Origin: JAGVSR01 sp963786675
Lineage (GTDB): Bacteria; Pseudomonadota; Alphaproteobacteria; Rhizobiales; Hyphomicrobiaceae
Assembly: GCA_963786675.1 (NCBI GenBank)
Contig: CAWAZY010000001.1
Coordinates: 124,001-188,000 of the forward strand
Length of the DNA: 64,000 nt
Direction of reading: 5' to 3'
The notes under the pieces were generated by a model. That model saw only the letters and a program-made list of their open reading frames with translations. It was not told where the DNA came from and made no database searches. Positions 55,240-63,908 of the stretch are shown here, one piece after another. The stretch's first letter is position 1, and the number at the start of each line of letters is the position of its first letter. A program made the translations under genes and the position numbers.

Positions 55240-56787
55240 GTGAACGCGGGTGACACCACCATCTTCGAAGCCACACCCTCCCCCGCCGATCTGGCGCGCT
55301 TCGAGGCGTTCCAGGCGCAATTGGGTGAGCAGTTCCGCACGATCTTCAAGGACCCGCTTGCCCCGCGAACGATCCTCATCCTGCCGAGCCTCAGCCTCGA
55401 CCAGCAGGTCATGGAGAAGGTCTCCGGCGCGCATCACTACGAAGAGCGCATGCTCTGCCTCCTGCTGCTCTTGCGCCTGCCGCGCACGCGCGTCATCTAC
55501 GTCACCAGCACCCCGATCTCCGGGACGATCATCGATTACTATCTCCACCTATTGCCCGGCATCCCTAGCGAACATGCACGCCGGCGCCTCAAGCTTTTCT
55601 CCTGCGATGATGGGAGACCGGCCGCGCTCACCGCCAAAATACTGGAACGGCCCCGCCTCGTTCAGCGCATCAAGGCGGCGATCGGCGATACGGCATCGGC
55701 GCACATGTCGTGTTTCACTGTTTCTGAAATGGAACGCCGTCTGGCATTGACGCTCGGCATTCCGATCTACGGCTGCGATCCATCCCTTCTCTATTGGGGC
55801 TCCAAATCCGGCTCACGTAAAATTTTCCGCGAAGCCGGTCTCGATTTTGCGGCGGGCTACGAGGATCTGGGCGACGCGGCAGACGTCGCCCGTGCGCTCA
55901 CCGAACTGAAAAAGGAAAAGCCGACGCTCGCGCGCGCCGTCGTCAAGATCAACGAAGGCTTCTCCGGCGAAGGCAACGCCGTCTTCGATTTTCGCGGCGC
56001 GCCCTCCGGCAGCGGTCTCCTGCCATGGGTTCGCGAGCGCCTGCCCGGCATGGCTTACGAGGCCCGGGGCATGACGTGGGATCTCTACGAAAGCAAACTC
56101 AAAGCCATGCAGGGTATCGTCGAGGAGTGGATCACCGGCGACGTCAAGGAGAGCCCGTCCGTACAATTCCGCGTCGATCCGGAAGGCACGCTCGACGCCA
56201 TTTCCACGCACGATCAGGTCATGGGCGGGTGCAACGGGCAAATCTTCCTGGGGGCGCGCTTCCCCGCGTCGGCGGATTATCGCCTGGATATCCAGCGCGA
56301 GGGCCTGAAAGCGGCGCGCGTGCTCGCGGACAAGGGCGTCCTCGGGCGCTTCGGCATTGATTTCATTTCCGTGCGGGAGAACAGCGGCTGGCGGCACTTC
56401 GCCGTCGAGATCAACCTGCGCAAGGGCGGCACCACGCATCCGCTGCTGATGCTCCAATTCCTGACCGACGGCCACTACGTGCCCGAGACGGGCGAATTCC
56501 GCACGCCGGGCGGCCATCAGCGCTGCTATTACGCGACCGATAATCTGGAAAGCCCGCACTATCGGGGGCTTTCGCCGGACGATTTGATCGACATCGCCGT
56601 GATGAACGGCCTGCACTTCCATGCCACGACCGCCGAGGGTGTGGCCTTTCATTTGATCGGCGCGCTGTCCGAGTTCGGCAAGCTCGGGCTCGTGGCCATC
56701 GGTGAGACCCACCGGCGTGCGGAGGAATTCCACCTAAAGACGGTCGCGGTTCTGGACCATGAAGGCGGGGCCGTCGCCGGCACCTGA
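55240..56787 (+). CDS. PGM1-like ATP-grasp carboxylate-amine (peptide) ligase
   Basis: 515 residues from GTG 55240 (AGGAG eight bases before). Matches the family annotated as peptide ligase PGM1-related / carboxylate-amine ligase: ILPSLSLDQQVMEKVSGAHH, YEERMLCLLLLLRLPRTRVI, DYYLHLLPGIPSEHARRRL, a lid region RAVVKINEGFSGEGNAVFDF with ATP-grasp lysine and glycine loop, and EINLRKGGTTHPLLMLQFL at the metal site. PGM1 joins a nonproteinogenic amino acid to peptides in pheganomycin synthesis; most relatives are uncharacterised, so substrate is unknown here. Placed between an M14 hydrolase and a cytochrome c. Confidence 0.85.
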   Translation: MNAGDTTIFEATPSPADLARFEAFQAQLGEQFRTIFKDPLAPRTILILPSLSLDQQVMEKVSGAHHYEERMLCLLLLLRLPRTRVIYVTSTPISGTIIDYYLHLLPGIPSEHARRRLKLFSCDDGRPAALTAKILERPRLVQRIKAAIGDTASAHMSCFTVSEMERRLALTLGIPIYGCDPSLLYWGSKSGSRKIFREAGLDFAAGYEDLGDAADVARALTELKKEKPTLARAVVKINEGFSGEGNAVFDFRGAPSGSGLLPWVRERLPGMAYEARGMTWDLYESKLKAMQGIVEEWITGDVKESPSVQFRVDPEGTLDAISTHDQVMGGCNGQIFLGARFPASADYRLDIQREGLKAARVLADKGVLGRFGIDFISVRENSGWRHFAVEINLRKGGTTHPLLMLQFLTDGHYVPETGEFRTPGGHQRCYYATDNLESPHYRGLSPDDLIDIAVMNGLHFHATTAEGVAFHLIGALSEFGKLGLVAIGETHRRAEEFHLKTVAVLDHEGGAVAGT

Positions 56788-56799
56788 GGAGGTTGTCAC

Positions 56800-57249
56800 A
56801 TGCCAAAGCTTGCCCAATCCAACGTGCACCTCTTGTGCGCCGCGCTGGCCGGCGCCGCTCTCATCTGGGCGGCGGTTCGGCCCGCGACGGCCATGGCCGG
56901 TGAACCGGAAGAGGATTTTCGAGGGCTGACCGAATATGAGATCGCGTGCATGTCCTGTCACGGGCTCGACGGCAAAGGCGACGGTCCGCGGGCCAAGACA
57001 CTCTCCGTCATGCCAGCCGATCTGACGCGGATCGCCAAGGGCAGCGGCGGCACGTTTCCGCGCAGCGCCGTCTACGACATGATCGACGGCCGCGGCATCA
57101 TCCCGGCCCACGGGTTACGCGATATGCCGGTCTGGGGTCTGCGATACCGCGCGACGGCGGAACCCGGCGAGGACCCGGCCGAGGTGGAGGCCCGTGTGCG
57201 CGCCCTCATCGAGGCGCTCATCGACTATCTGGAGACGCTCCAGGAGTGA
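56800..57249 (+). CDS. Periplasmic c-type cytochrome
   Basis: 149 residues. Signal peptide (about 10-33, LLCAALAGAALIWAA), then a single haem site CMSCHG near residue 51 and later methionines (VMPADL, RDMPVWG) as possible axial ligands; typical class I cytochrome c domain. The start codon has a strong AGGAGGTT eight bases upstream, inside the stop of the ATP-grasp gene, so it is co-expressed. Electron partner unknown; no oxidase or dehydrogenase is adjacent. Confidence 0.88.
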   Translation: MPKLAQSNVHLLCAALAGAALIWAAVRPATAMAGEPEEDFRGLTEYEIACMSCHGLDGKGDGPRAKTLSVMPADLTRIAKGSGGTFPRSAVYDMIDGRGIIPAHGLRDMPVWGLRYRATAEPGEDPAEVEARVRALIEALIDYLETLQE

Positions 57250-57350
57250 GGCCGGCCCCATAAACCGGAAACGAGCGGCCATCGGGATTGGCGGGGACCG
57301 GGCACGCGGCCATCTCCCGGTTCGGAGCCTGGCATGCTATGCGACGTGCC

Positions 57351-58046
57351 ATGAGCGACTCACCTGACCCCGCCCCCGCCCCGCACGATCCCAACCCACC
57401 GTCCAAACGCAAACGGACGGCCATCCTGATCTCCGGCCGCGGCTCCAACATGAAGAGCCTCGTGGAGGCCGCGCGGGATCCCGCCTACCCGTGCGAAATC
57501 GTGCTCGTGGTTTCGAACCGCCCTGATGCGCCGGGGCTCGCCTGGGCCAAGGCTGAGGGTCTCCCGGTCCTCGCCATGGACCATAAGCTCTACAGTGACC
57601 GTGCCCACTTCGAGAGCCAGCTGCAGGGGGTGCTGACCATGTCGCGCGTTGATCTTGTCTGCTTGGCGGGGTTCATGCGGCTGATGACGCCGGCGTTCGT
57701 CGAATCCTGGCGTGACCGGATGCTGAATATCCATCCTTCGCTCCTGCCGGCCTTCAAAGGCCTCGACACCCATGCCCGCGCCCTCGCGACGGGCGTGCGA
57801 TTTGCCGGCTGCACCGTCCATCTCGTCCGCGCCGAGATGGATGAAGGCCCCATTCTGGGCCAAGCCGTGATTCCCATTCTGGAAAATGATACTGAAGAAC
57901 ACTTGGCCGCGCGGGTCCTTGCGGCAGAACATAGGATTTATCCGCATGTTTTGCGGCTATACGCCTCAGGATTGATAAATATCAACGGTGAGAAAGTATC
58001 GGTCCCTACCAGTATTGCCGGGTCCTGGGTCCAGTATTCGCCCTGA
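57351..58046 (+). CDS. purN: Phosphoribosylglycinamide formyltransferase PurN
   Basis: 231 residues. PurN (GAR transformylase) uses 10-formyltetrahydrofolate in purine synthesis. Motifs: AILISGRGSNMKSLVEAARD, LAGFMRLMTPAFVESW, LNIHPSLLPAFKGLDTHARA (catalytic Asn-His) and AEMDEGPILGQAVIPI (catalytic Asp). ATG 57351 is preferred; ATG 57339 would add four residues. The first 20 residues are proline-rich. It lies about 100 bases after the cytochrome c gene and probably has its own promoter there. Confidence 0.96.
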   Translation: MSDSPDPAPAPHDPNPPSKRKRTAILISGRGSNMKSLVEAARDPAYPCEIVLVVSNRPDAPGLAWAKAEGLPVLAMDHKLYSDRAHFESQLQGVLTMSRVDLVCLAGFMRLMTPAFVESWRDRMLNIHPSLLPAFKGLDTHARALATGVRFAGCTVHLVRAEMDEGPILGQAVIPILENDTEEHLAARVLAAEHRIYPHVLRLYASGLININGEKVSVPTSIAGSWVQYSP

Positions 58047-58341
58047 AGTTTGCTTAACGGCGGCTGCCACCGGGACCCAAGTGCCACCCGCGTTCGCTAA
58101 ATTGACGCGGCGCCACGGGGTATCATGGACACTTCGATCAGCGCGGTGTTAGTCAATCCGATCGGTTCATCAGCTTCTGTCCTGCCCATCCTTTAAGTGT
58201 GTCTGTGAGTGCCCGGATGGGGCCCAGGACAAAGCGACCCACGGCATCCGGTACCCGGTGCGGCGGTCCCCAAACATGGTGTCCGCGCCCGGCCGACAAG
58301 TCCGTATGAGAAGCCGCCCACAGCGGCTCGGAGACGAGAGC
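58047..58341. other. Intergenic region purN / P450
   Basis: 295 bases with no supported gene. It should hold the P450 promoter; GGAGACGAGAG just before 58342 is the ribosome site. Nothing else stands out. Confidence 0.35.
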
Positions 58342-59706
58342 ATGACAGTCCAGCAAGCTACGGGGCACACGCAGGGCCTCGGCGAGGCGAGCAGCATCTG
58401 GTTTAAACTTTCCGCGCTCGCCAAGGGCGATCCGGACAACCCGATGCGCACCCTGCAAATGATGGCCGACCGCTATGGTCCGGTGATCGCGGTGAACATT
58501 GCCGATCAGCGGGTCATTTTCCTGACCGAGCCGGAACACTTCAAGCACGTCCTGGTCACCAAGGCCGACGACTACATCAAGTATTTCGACGGACTGAAGC
58601 CGGTGTTCGGCAAGTCCATGATCACCCACGACGGCAAGCTCTGGCAAAAAATCCGTATGCCGCAGCAGCCGGCGTTCCACCCGGACATGTTCGCCGAATA
58701 CATTCCGTATTTTCTCGAGGCCATCAAATCAAAGATGGGCCTGTGGTCGGACCTCGCCGAGACCGGCGAAACGTTCGAGATGGTCGAGCAGACCTGGACG
58801 CTCGCCGCCGACATGATCTGCAAGGCGCTGTTCGATCGCGACATGCCGTTCAACCCGCACTTCGTCTACAAGTGCGTCAAGACCTACACCGACGTGATGA
58901 ACCACAAGTCCATCCGCCTGAAGGTGGTCAACGGCGAGGCGTTCGAACTCACCGAGGAGAACGCGGCCAAGGCGATGGAAGTCTGGGGCAACGTTCCGCC
59001 GACGGTATTCAGCGCCGAGCCGCGCGAGGAGCGCGAGCGCACGCTGCTGAAAATGATCGAAGCGGTGACCGCCGATCCGGATGTGCCGGAGTTCGACCAG
59101 CAGCAGGCCATTGACGAGATCAAGCAATACCTGTGGGCTGGCACGGAGACGACCGCCTTGACGCTGGCATGGTCCATGTACCTGACCTCCAAGCATCCCG
59201 AAGCTGCCGACCGCATCCGCAAGGAAGGCGAAGCGACCTACGGTGACCGCGAACCGACGGCGGCCGACTACTCCGCTCTCGCCTACACCCGCGCCGTCAT
59301 TCAGGAGACCATGCGGCTGTACCCGCCCATCTGGGGTCTCATCCGCGTCGCCACGAAGGACGATCAAATCGGCGGCAAGGACGTGCGTCCCGGCGATCGC
59401 GTCGTGATGTTCTCGTACGGCGCCCACCACAATCCGAAGTTCTGGGACAGTCCGGAAGAGTTCCGGCCCGAGCGCTGGATGGGTTCGACCAAGGGCCAGG
59501 TAAAGTATTCCTACCTGCCGTTCGGCGCCGGCAAGCGGTCGTGCATCGGCGGCGCCATGAGCCAGGTTGAGAACACGCTCGCCCTATCCATTCTGCTGCG
59601 CCGGTTCAGGCTCGAATACATGGGCACCGAACCGCCGGGCATCAACGGAACGGTGACACTTACGCCGAAGGGCGGACTCAAGTTCCGGGTGCGCGAACTG
59701 AGCTGA
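58342..59706 (+). CDS. Cytochrome P450 monooxygenase
   Basis: 454 residues, soluble type without membrane anchor. All P450 signatures are present: I-helix oxygen motif WAGTETT (about 265-271), ExxR (Glu322, Arg325 in ETMRLYPP), PERW motif FRPERW and haem loop FGAGKRSCIGG with the axial cysteine at about 401. Overall resemblance is to CYP4/CYP102-like fatty-acid or terpene hydroxylases; substrate unknown. No ferredoxin, reductase or biosynthetic partner is adjacent. Convergent with the next gene across a strong terminator. Confidence 0.93.
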   Translation: MTVQQATGHTQGLGEASSIWFKLSALAKGDPDNPMRTLQMMADRYGPVIAVNIADQRVIFLTEPEHFKHVLVTKADDYIKYFDGLKPVFGKSMITHDGKLWQKIRMPQQPAFHPDMFAEYIPYFLEAIKSKMGLWSDLAETGETFEMVEQTWTLAADMICKALFDRDMPFNPHFVYKCVKTYTDVMNHKSIRLKVVNGEAFELTEENAAKAMEVWGNVPPTVFSAEPREERERTLLKMIEAVTADPDVPEFDQQQAIDEIKQYLWAGTETTALTLAWSMYLTSKHPEAADRIRKEGEATYGDREPTAADYSALAYTRAVIQETMRLYPPIWGLIRVATKDDQIGGKDVRPGDRVVMFSYGAHHNPKFWDSPEEFRPERWMGSTKGQVKYSYLPFGAGKRSCIGGAMSQVENTLALSILLRRFRLEYMGTEPPGINGTVTLTPKGGLKFRVRELS

Positions 59707-59728
59707 TCGAAGGCGTGGCCCAATAAAC

Positions 59729-59761
59729 AAACGGCGCCCGTGGAACACACGGGCGCCGTTT
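59729..59761. terminator. Perfect bidirectional terminator
   Basis: A 14-base perfect stem (59729-59742 with 59748-59761, arms AAACGGCGCCCGTG and CACGGGCGCCGTTT) with loop GAACA lies between two convergent genes, the P450 and the small exported protein. Terminal A and T residues of the arms supply a U-rich run in both directions. Confidence 0.85.
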
Positions 59762-59786
59762 CGCACTTTTAAGCCGCGACGGCAGC

Positions 59787-60053
59787 TCACTTGGCCTTGA
59801 GCATCGCATCGATGGCCGTGATGTCGGCTTCCGCGCCCGCCAGATCATTGGCCGCGCATTTGGCTTCAAGCTTGGTCAGCATGGCCTCCAGCTGCTGGCC
59901 CTTGGCGGTCTCCAGCTTCTTCTTCGCACCCGCCTCCGCAAGCGCAAAAGCCTTGTCGAGACAGGCCGCCTTGTTGGCCGGAGGGGCCGCGTGAGCGACC
60001 GGAACACTGGCGGCGGTGACCAGCACAACGGCCAGAGCTGCGATAAAACGCAT
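59787..60053 (-). CDS. Small exported helical protein
   Basis: 88 residues. A clean signal peptide (about 1-22, ALAVVLVTAASVPVAHAA) precedes a lysine/alanine-rich helical stretch with two cysteines (AACLDKAFALAEAGAKKKLE, KCAANDLAGAEADITAID). No known domain. ATG 60053 has AAGGA upstream. It follows the 60107-60934 gene closely and may share its transcript. Function unknown. Confidence 0.75.
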   Translation of the reverse strand: MRFIAALAVVLVTAASVPVAHAAPPANKAACLDKAFALAEAGAKKKLETAKGQQLEAMLTKLEAKCAANDLAGAEADITAIDAMLKAK

Positions 60054-60106
60054 GGCAAAGATCCTTTCCGAACGTGGTCGTTTTGAACACACCAACGATG
60101 ACATGG

Positions 60107-60934
60107 CTACTGAATGCCATAGGCGCACACGGTGGCGCGGCTCCCTAGATTGAAAGCGGGCAAATAATTCAACTCGATCCGGTCAATGCCGCGGCGATTG
60201 CCTCGCAGGTCAATGGGTTGGGTCTCGCTGCCTTCTGGAATGACCGCGCGCACGCTGAAGTCGTCAGCCTGTCCGTTCCCGTAGACAATGCGCACACGGA
60301 CGAGGCGCACCTTGTTGCCCTCGGCGGTGAGCTTGATGGCCCGGAAGCGGCCTTCATCGAGACCGACGCGAATGACATCCTTGTCGTCAATGAGACCCAC
60401 ACGCTGGCAGCCCAGATCCTCCCAGCGTGCACCGGGGCGATTGGGCCTCCACACTTCACCCATGACGGCGACGCGCGCCGGGCCATATGGGCGATAAATC
60501 ACCTCAATCTGCTGGATGCCGCGGCGTTCGCCACGAACCTCGACGGGCGGAAGATTGGTTCCGGCCTTGATGATCTTGTTGATCGGGAAACGCTGTAGTT
60601 CGTTGTTGCCGTAGCGGACCTGGATTTCCACGACTTCGATGTCCGCATCGAACACCTTCAAGCCAACCCGGCCGAAGGCGACGTTACCGGCTTTCGGCTG
60701 GACCACTTCGCGTTCCAGTCGCGGGGCGGCTTTCACCACGCCGAATGTTTGCCACACACCCTGTCCGCGACGTTCGTCGTGAAAGTAGCGATCGCCGACA
60801 TCCGGCCGGCCCCGCTCCGCGCGGTCGCCATCCCGCTGGCGATAGGTTTGAGCGTCGGGCATCGCAGGCCACAGCACCATGACGCTCAATGTTATTGCGG
60901 CGCACAGCGACGTACGTGTCCATTTTTGTGCCAT
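60107..60934 (-). CDS. Exported protein with an internal duplication
   Basis: 275 residues. Signal peptide (about 8-28) and then an RD-rich stretch, followed by two similar beta-rich halves: first VRYGNNELQRFPINKI and RGERRGIQQIEVIY, second VRIVYGNGQADDFSV and RGNRRGIDRIELNY. Each ends in a basic RRGI turn. Probably a two-domain secreted or periplasmic beta-sandwich protein; family not recognised. ATG 60934 has GGGAGG seven bases upstream. Confidence 0.8.
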   Translation of the reverse strand: MAQKWTRTSLCAAITLSVMVLWPAMPDAQTYRQRDGDRAERGRPDVGDRYFHDERRGQGVWQTFGVVKAAPRLEREVVQPKAGNVAFGRVGLKVFDADIEVVEIQVRYGNNELQRFPINKIIKAGTNLPPVEVRGERRGIQQIEVIYRPYGPARVAVMGEVWRPNRPGARWEDLGCQRVGLIDDKDVIRVGLDEGRFRAIKLTAEGNKVRLVRVRIVYGNGQADDFSVRAVIPEGSETQPIDLRGNRRGIDRIELNYLPAFNLGSRATVCAYGIQ

Positions 60935-61190
60935 TTCGTGCCTCCCTTGCATGCCCGGCGCGCCAGTTCATCCGGCGGCATTGGTCGCGCGAGCCTTCGC
61001 CCCGCGTTTCCATTGATGCCATCAAAGTCGTTGGAATACGGATTTATTTAGGCGCGTTCACGCGCGCAATAAGGAATCTCATCTGATGTGGTGAACGCAC
61101 GCGATGCCAGAAGCGAGAGGTCCAAGCAGGCCGGCGCCCTGCGAGACTATTCCACCACCACGTGATCAGCGCCGGTATTGATGGGACCTC

Positions 61191-61220
61191 AAAAAAAGAT
61201 CGGGCCCACTGGGGGCCCGA
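61191..61220 (-). terminator. Intrinsic terminator of ndk
   Basis: Read on the minus strand, the 8-base GC-rich stem TCGGGCCC/GGGCCCGA (61220-61213 with 61207-61200, five-base loop) is followed by TCTTTTTTT. It lies 50 bases past the ndk stop, a textbook Rho-independent terminator. Confidence 0.9.
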
Positions 61221-61270
61221 CCGGTCGTCAAATAAAGGTGGAATCGAGTGATGCGTGCCCGCGATGCGGG

Positions 61271-61693
61271 TCAGCCGACGATCTCGTCCAGACGGAAATT
61301 CAGCGCGATCTCGCGCTCGGCGGAGGCGGCGCTATCCGATCCATGCGTTGAATTCTCGCCCTTGGAGACCGCGAACTGCTTGCGGATGGTGCCGTCGGCG
61401 GCTTCCTTGGGATCGGTCGCACCCATCACTTCGCGATACTTGGCGATGGCGTTCTCGCCTTCCAGGACCTGGAGGACGATCGGACCCGAGGTCATGAAGT
61501 CGACCAGTTCGCCGAAGAACGGGCGAGCTTTGTGCTCCTCATAAAATTTCTCGGCCTGGGCGCGCGTCCAGCGCACGCGCTTCTGGGCCACGATCGTCAG
61601 CCCGGCCTGCTCAATCACGGCGTTGACCGCGCCGGTGAGATTGCGGCGGGTGGCGTCGGGCTTGATGATCGAAAACGTGCGCTCAATGGCCAT
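61271..61693 (-). CDS. ndk: Nucleoside diphosphate kinase
   Basis: 140 residues. Ndk balances nucleoside triphosphates by a phosphohistidine ping-pong mechanism. Seen: TFSIIKPDATRRNLTGAVNA at the N-terminus, YEEHKARPFFGELVDFMTSG, PKEAADGTIRKQFA and the active-site histidine in NSTHGSDS. Length and all motifs are normal. ATG 61693. Confidence 0.97.
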   Translation of the reverse strand: MAIERTFSIIKPDATRRNLTGAVNAVIEQAGLTIVAQKRVRWTRAQAEKFYEEHKARPFFGELVDFMTSGPIVLQVLEGENAIAKYREVMGATDPKEAADGTIRKQFAVSKGENSTHGSDSAASAEREIALNFRLDEIVG

Positions 61694-62072
61694 CGTGTCG
61701 GGTCTCCGTTTGAAGGCATTCGAATTTTTGGAAGTTGAGCGGCCTTATAGCTGCGGCCTTGGAGGCCAGCAAGCGCGGCCCTTCGCCCTGCGGGACTTGC
61801 GCGCAAGTCCCCGCGCTGCCGCAGTCACGCCGCTCAAATGCCTGGATTGTAGCAGCAAATCCGCGCGCCGCGCCGCTACGGAAACCTGTATGCCTCGCAT
61901 TTGGAAAGAGTAATGTTCAGCTTGGATTGACGCCGCCGACGCGAAAGACCACAAATCCGCACATTGGCGTGGCACCGTTCCATGCTCTACGCCTAGAGGC
62001 GTAATTTCCGGATTCTCGCTGCGGCGCTCAGGTCCGGGGCCTGAAACTGGATGATTGAAGCGAGGCCTACTC
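61694..62072. other. Divergent intergenic region ndk / GYF_2 gene
   Basis: 379 bases with no supported gene. It contains the two palindromes at 61792-61811 and 61988-62003 and must hold promoters in both directions. Confidence 0.4.
61792..61811. repeat. 20-base perfect palindrome upstream of ndk
   Basis: GGGACTTGCGCGCAAGTCCC is perfectly self-complementary, about 100 bases before the ndk start. It could be an operator or a hairpin; no U-tract follows. A second palindrome-like element, TACGCCT-AG-AGGCGTA, lies at 61988-62003. Confidence 0.4.
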
Positions 62073-63524
62073 GTGAACGCAACGGCCGGCCAGGATAACT
62101 GGTATCTCGCCCGCGAGGGCAAGCAGCACGGTCCCCTGTCGGACTTGGAAATGGCCAAGCTGGTCGAGTTCGGCCACTTGCGCGCGGCCGATCTCGTTTG
62201 GCGCCCCGGCTTTGCCGATTGGATGCCCGCACCCACCGTATTCCCCGAATCCCAACCCCAAGTGGCGCCGCAGCCCGCCGCCCCACCGGCGGGTGCCGCC
62301 CCGTACCAAGGTGCAGGCTCCGCCCAAACTGCGGGTGCGGGCCCATCGGCAAATGCCGCGGCACAGTCCGCGCAGCCGGGCACAGGTTTCCCGGGCGGCA
62401 CAGCCGAGACGGCACAGCCCCAAATGATGGGATTTCCTGCACCGCAGACTCAGCAGCAGCCGCGCGAGCCAGCAACCGCCCGGCCGATGGGCGGTCCGCA
62501 GCCCGGTGACATGCGAGGCATGAGCGGGACCATGCGCCCCGAGGCGCGCATGGGCTCCGGACCGCAACCAGCCTCGTCGTCTGAAGCACAATTTTCGCCA
62601 ACACCCTTGGCGCCCATGGCGCCTGCCAAACCCGCGAAGTCTGGTGGCAGCGGTTTGATTGCCGCTTTGGGCCTTCTCGCCGTGATCGGCGCCGGTTCGA
62701 CCGCCGCCTACTTTTATGGGGACACCATCAAGGCCGCTTTGTCGGGTTCCAGCGCAACGCCGGCGGACAGCCCGTCAGCGTCACAAGAAGCCATCCCGGC
62801 CGAACAGACCGCCACGCCGGCACCGGCCACGCAAGTCGCGGCGATCGTCCCTGGGCCCGCCCCCATCGATACCGCCGCAATTGATAGCGACCTGCAGCGT
62901 TCACCCATGTGGTCGCTTCTCAAGACCGAATTTCCCGACTGGTATTCCGAGCGCGTGCGCGAGGTTGGCCAGTTGAAGAGCGAAGGTAAGCCGAGCGAAC
63001 AAATCGACGCCCGCCTCACGGACTCGCTGGTGGCTTTGCGCCGGCAGAATGCAAACACCGCATTAGCTGCCAGCCCAGCGCGCCTCCAAGACATCGCCGC
63101 GGCCTTCATCGCCAATCTCAATGCTCTGCAGGCCCAGAGTGTCGATGCGTGCTACGGCTTCATCAGCAAGGGCGAGGCGACGCCAGTCGCATCTGCCCTA
63201 ATGCAGAAGCCGGTTGAAGGCGCGCCTCTCCATGCGCAGCTTCAAGCGGTATTCGCGGCCGTCGCGGAGGGACGCAGGGCCCCTGTCCAGCGCAAGACAC
63301 CGGAGAAGAGCGACTACGATCTGCTGGCGACCGAACTCGGCACCATTGGATGGAGCCAGGCGGACATTCAGCTCTTTGCCGACCCCAAAGCACTGTCCGA
63401 AGCCCCTCGCGATCAGGTCTGCAAAATGGTCCGCGACTGGTTCTCCGCGCATCTGGCCGTCAAGGACGAGGCGGCGCGCGAACGGTTGCTGTTCGAAACG
63501 CTGCGCCCTGTCGTCGCCGGATAG
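62073..63524 (+). CDS. GYF_2 (DUF4339) domain membrane protein
   Basis: 483 residues from GTG 62073 (GAGG upstream). Domains: GYF_2/DUF4339 at about 9-55 (NWYLAREGKQHGPLSDLEM, LVWRPGFADWMP), a proline/alanine/glutamine-rich linker to about residue 190, one membrane segment (about 195-216, LIAALGLLAVIGAGSTAAYF), and a C-terminal helical region of unknown type (about 275-480) probably in the periplasm. GYF-like domains bind peptides in eukaryotes; the bacterial role is unknown. Twelve bases separate it from the DUF3147 gene. Confidence 0.85.
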   Translation: MNATAGQDNWYLAREGKQHGPLSDLEMAKLVEFGHLRAADLVWRPGFADWMPAPTVFPESQPQVAPQPAAPPAGAAPYQGAGSAQTAGAGPSANAAAQSAQPGTGFPGGTAETAQPQMMGFPAPQTQQQPREPATARPMGGPQPGDMRGMSGTMRPEARMGSGPQPASSSEAQFSPTPLAPMAPAKPAKSGGSGLIAALGLLAVIGAGSTAAYFYGDTIKAALSGSSATPADSPSASQEAIPAEQTATPAPATQVAAIVPGPAPIDTAAIDSDLQRSPMWSLLKTEFPDWYSERVREVGQLKSEGKPSEQIDARLTDSLVALRRQNANTALAASPARLQDIAAAFIANLNALQAQSVDACYGFISKGEATPVASALMQKPVEGAPLHAQLQAVFAAVAEGRRAPVQRKTPEKSDYDLLATELGTIGWSQADIQLFADPKALSEAPRDQVCKMVRDWFSAHLAVKDEAARERLLFETLRPVVAG

Positions 63525-63536
63525 AACCACGTCGTC

Positions 63537-63887
63537 ATGCTACAGGCCACCATCAAAGTCTTGCTCACCAGCCTGTTGGTGGTGGCCGCGTCCGAAGCAG
63601 GCAAGCGCAATGTTCTGGCTGGCGCAGTCATCGCGTCCCTGCCCTTGACGTCTGTGCTGGCCATGAGCTGGCTGTATTTCGATACCGGCGATACCCAGCG
63701 CGTATCCGCATTGGCGCATGGTATCTTCTGGCTGATCCTGCCCTCCCTCATTCTGCTGCTGGCCCTCCCGTTTCTCCTCAATCGGGGCTGGGGCTTTCTG
63801 CCCAGTCTTGCGGTCAGCGTCACGCTGACCACGGCGGGCTATCTGGCGATGATCGCTCTCCTCAACCGGGTTGGGATTTCCATCTGA
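63537..63887 (+). CDS. DUF3147 family membrane protein
   Basis: 116 residues with four predicted membrane segments. The start MLQATIKVLLTSLLVVAASE, the ASLPLTSVLAMSWLYFDTGD motif and the ILPSLILLLALPFLL stretch match small DUF3147 proteins of alphaproteobacteria. Function unknown. It starts 12 bases after the GYF_2 gene and is probably in the same transcript. Confidence 0.82.
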   Translation: MLQATIKVLLTSLLVVAASEAGKRNVLAGAVIASLPLTSVLAMSWLYFDTGDTQRVSALAHGIFWLILPSLILLLALPFLLNRGWGFLPSLAVSVTLTTAGYLAMIALLNRVGISI

Positions 63888-63900
63888 GAATTTTCAGATG
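63881..63900. terminator. Possible stem-loop between convergent genes
   Basis: CATCTGA (63881-63887) and TCAGATG (63894-63900) form a 7-base perfect inverted repeat with a 6-base loop, spanning the DUF3147 stop codon and facing the next, convergent gene. Short and AT-rich, so weak. Confidence 0.3.
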
Positions 63901-63908
63901 AGCCCGGG

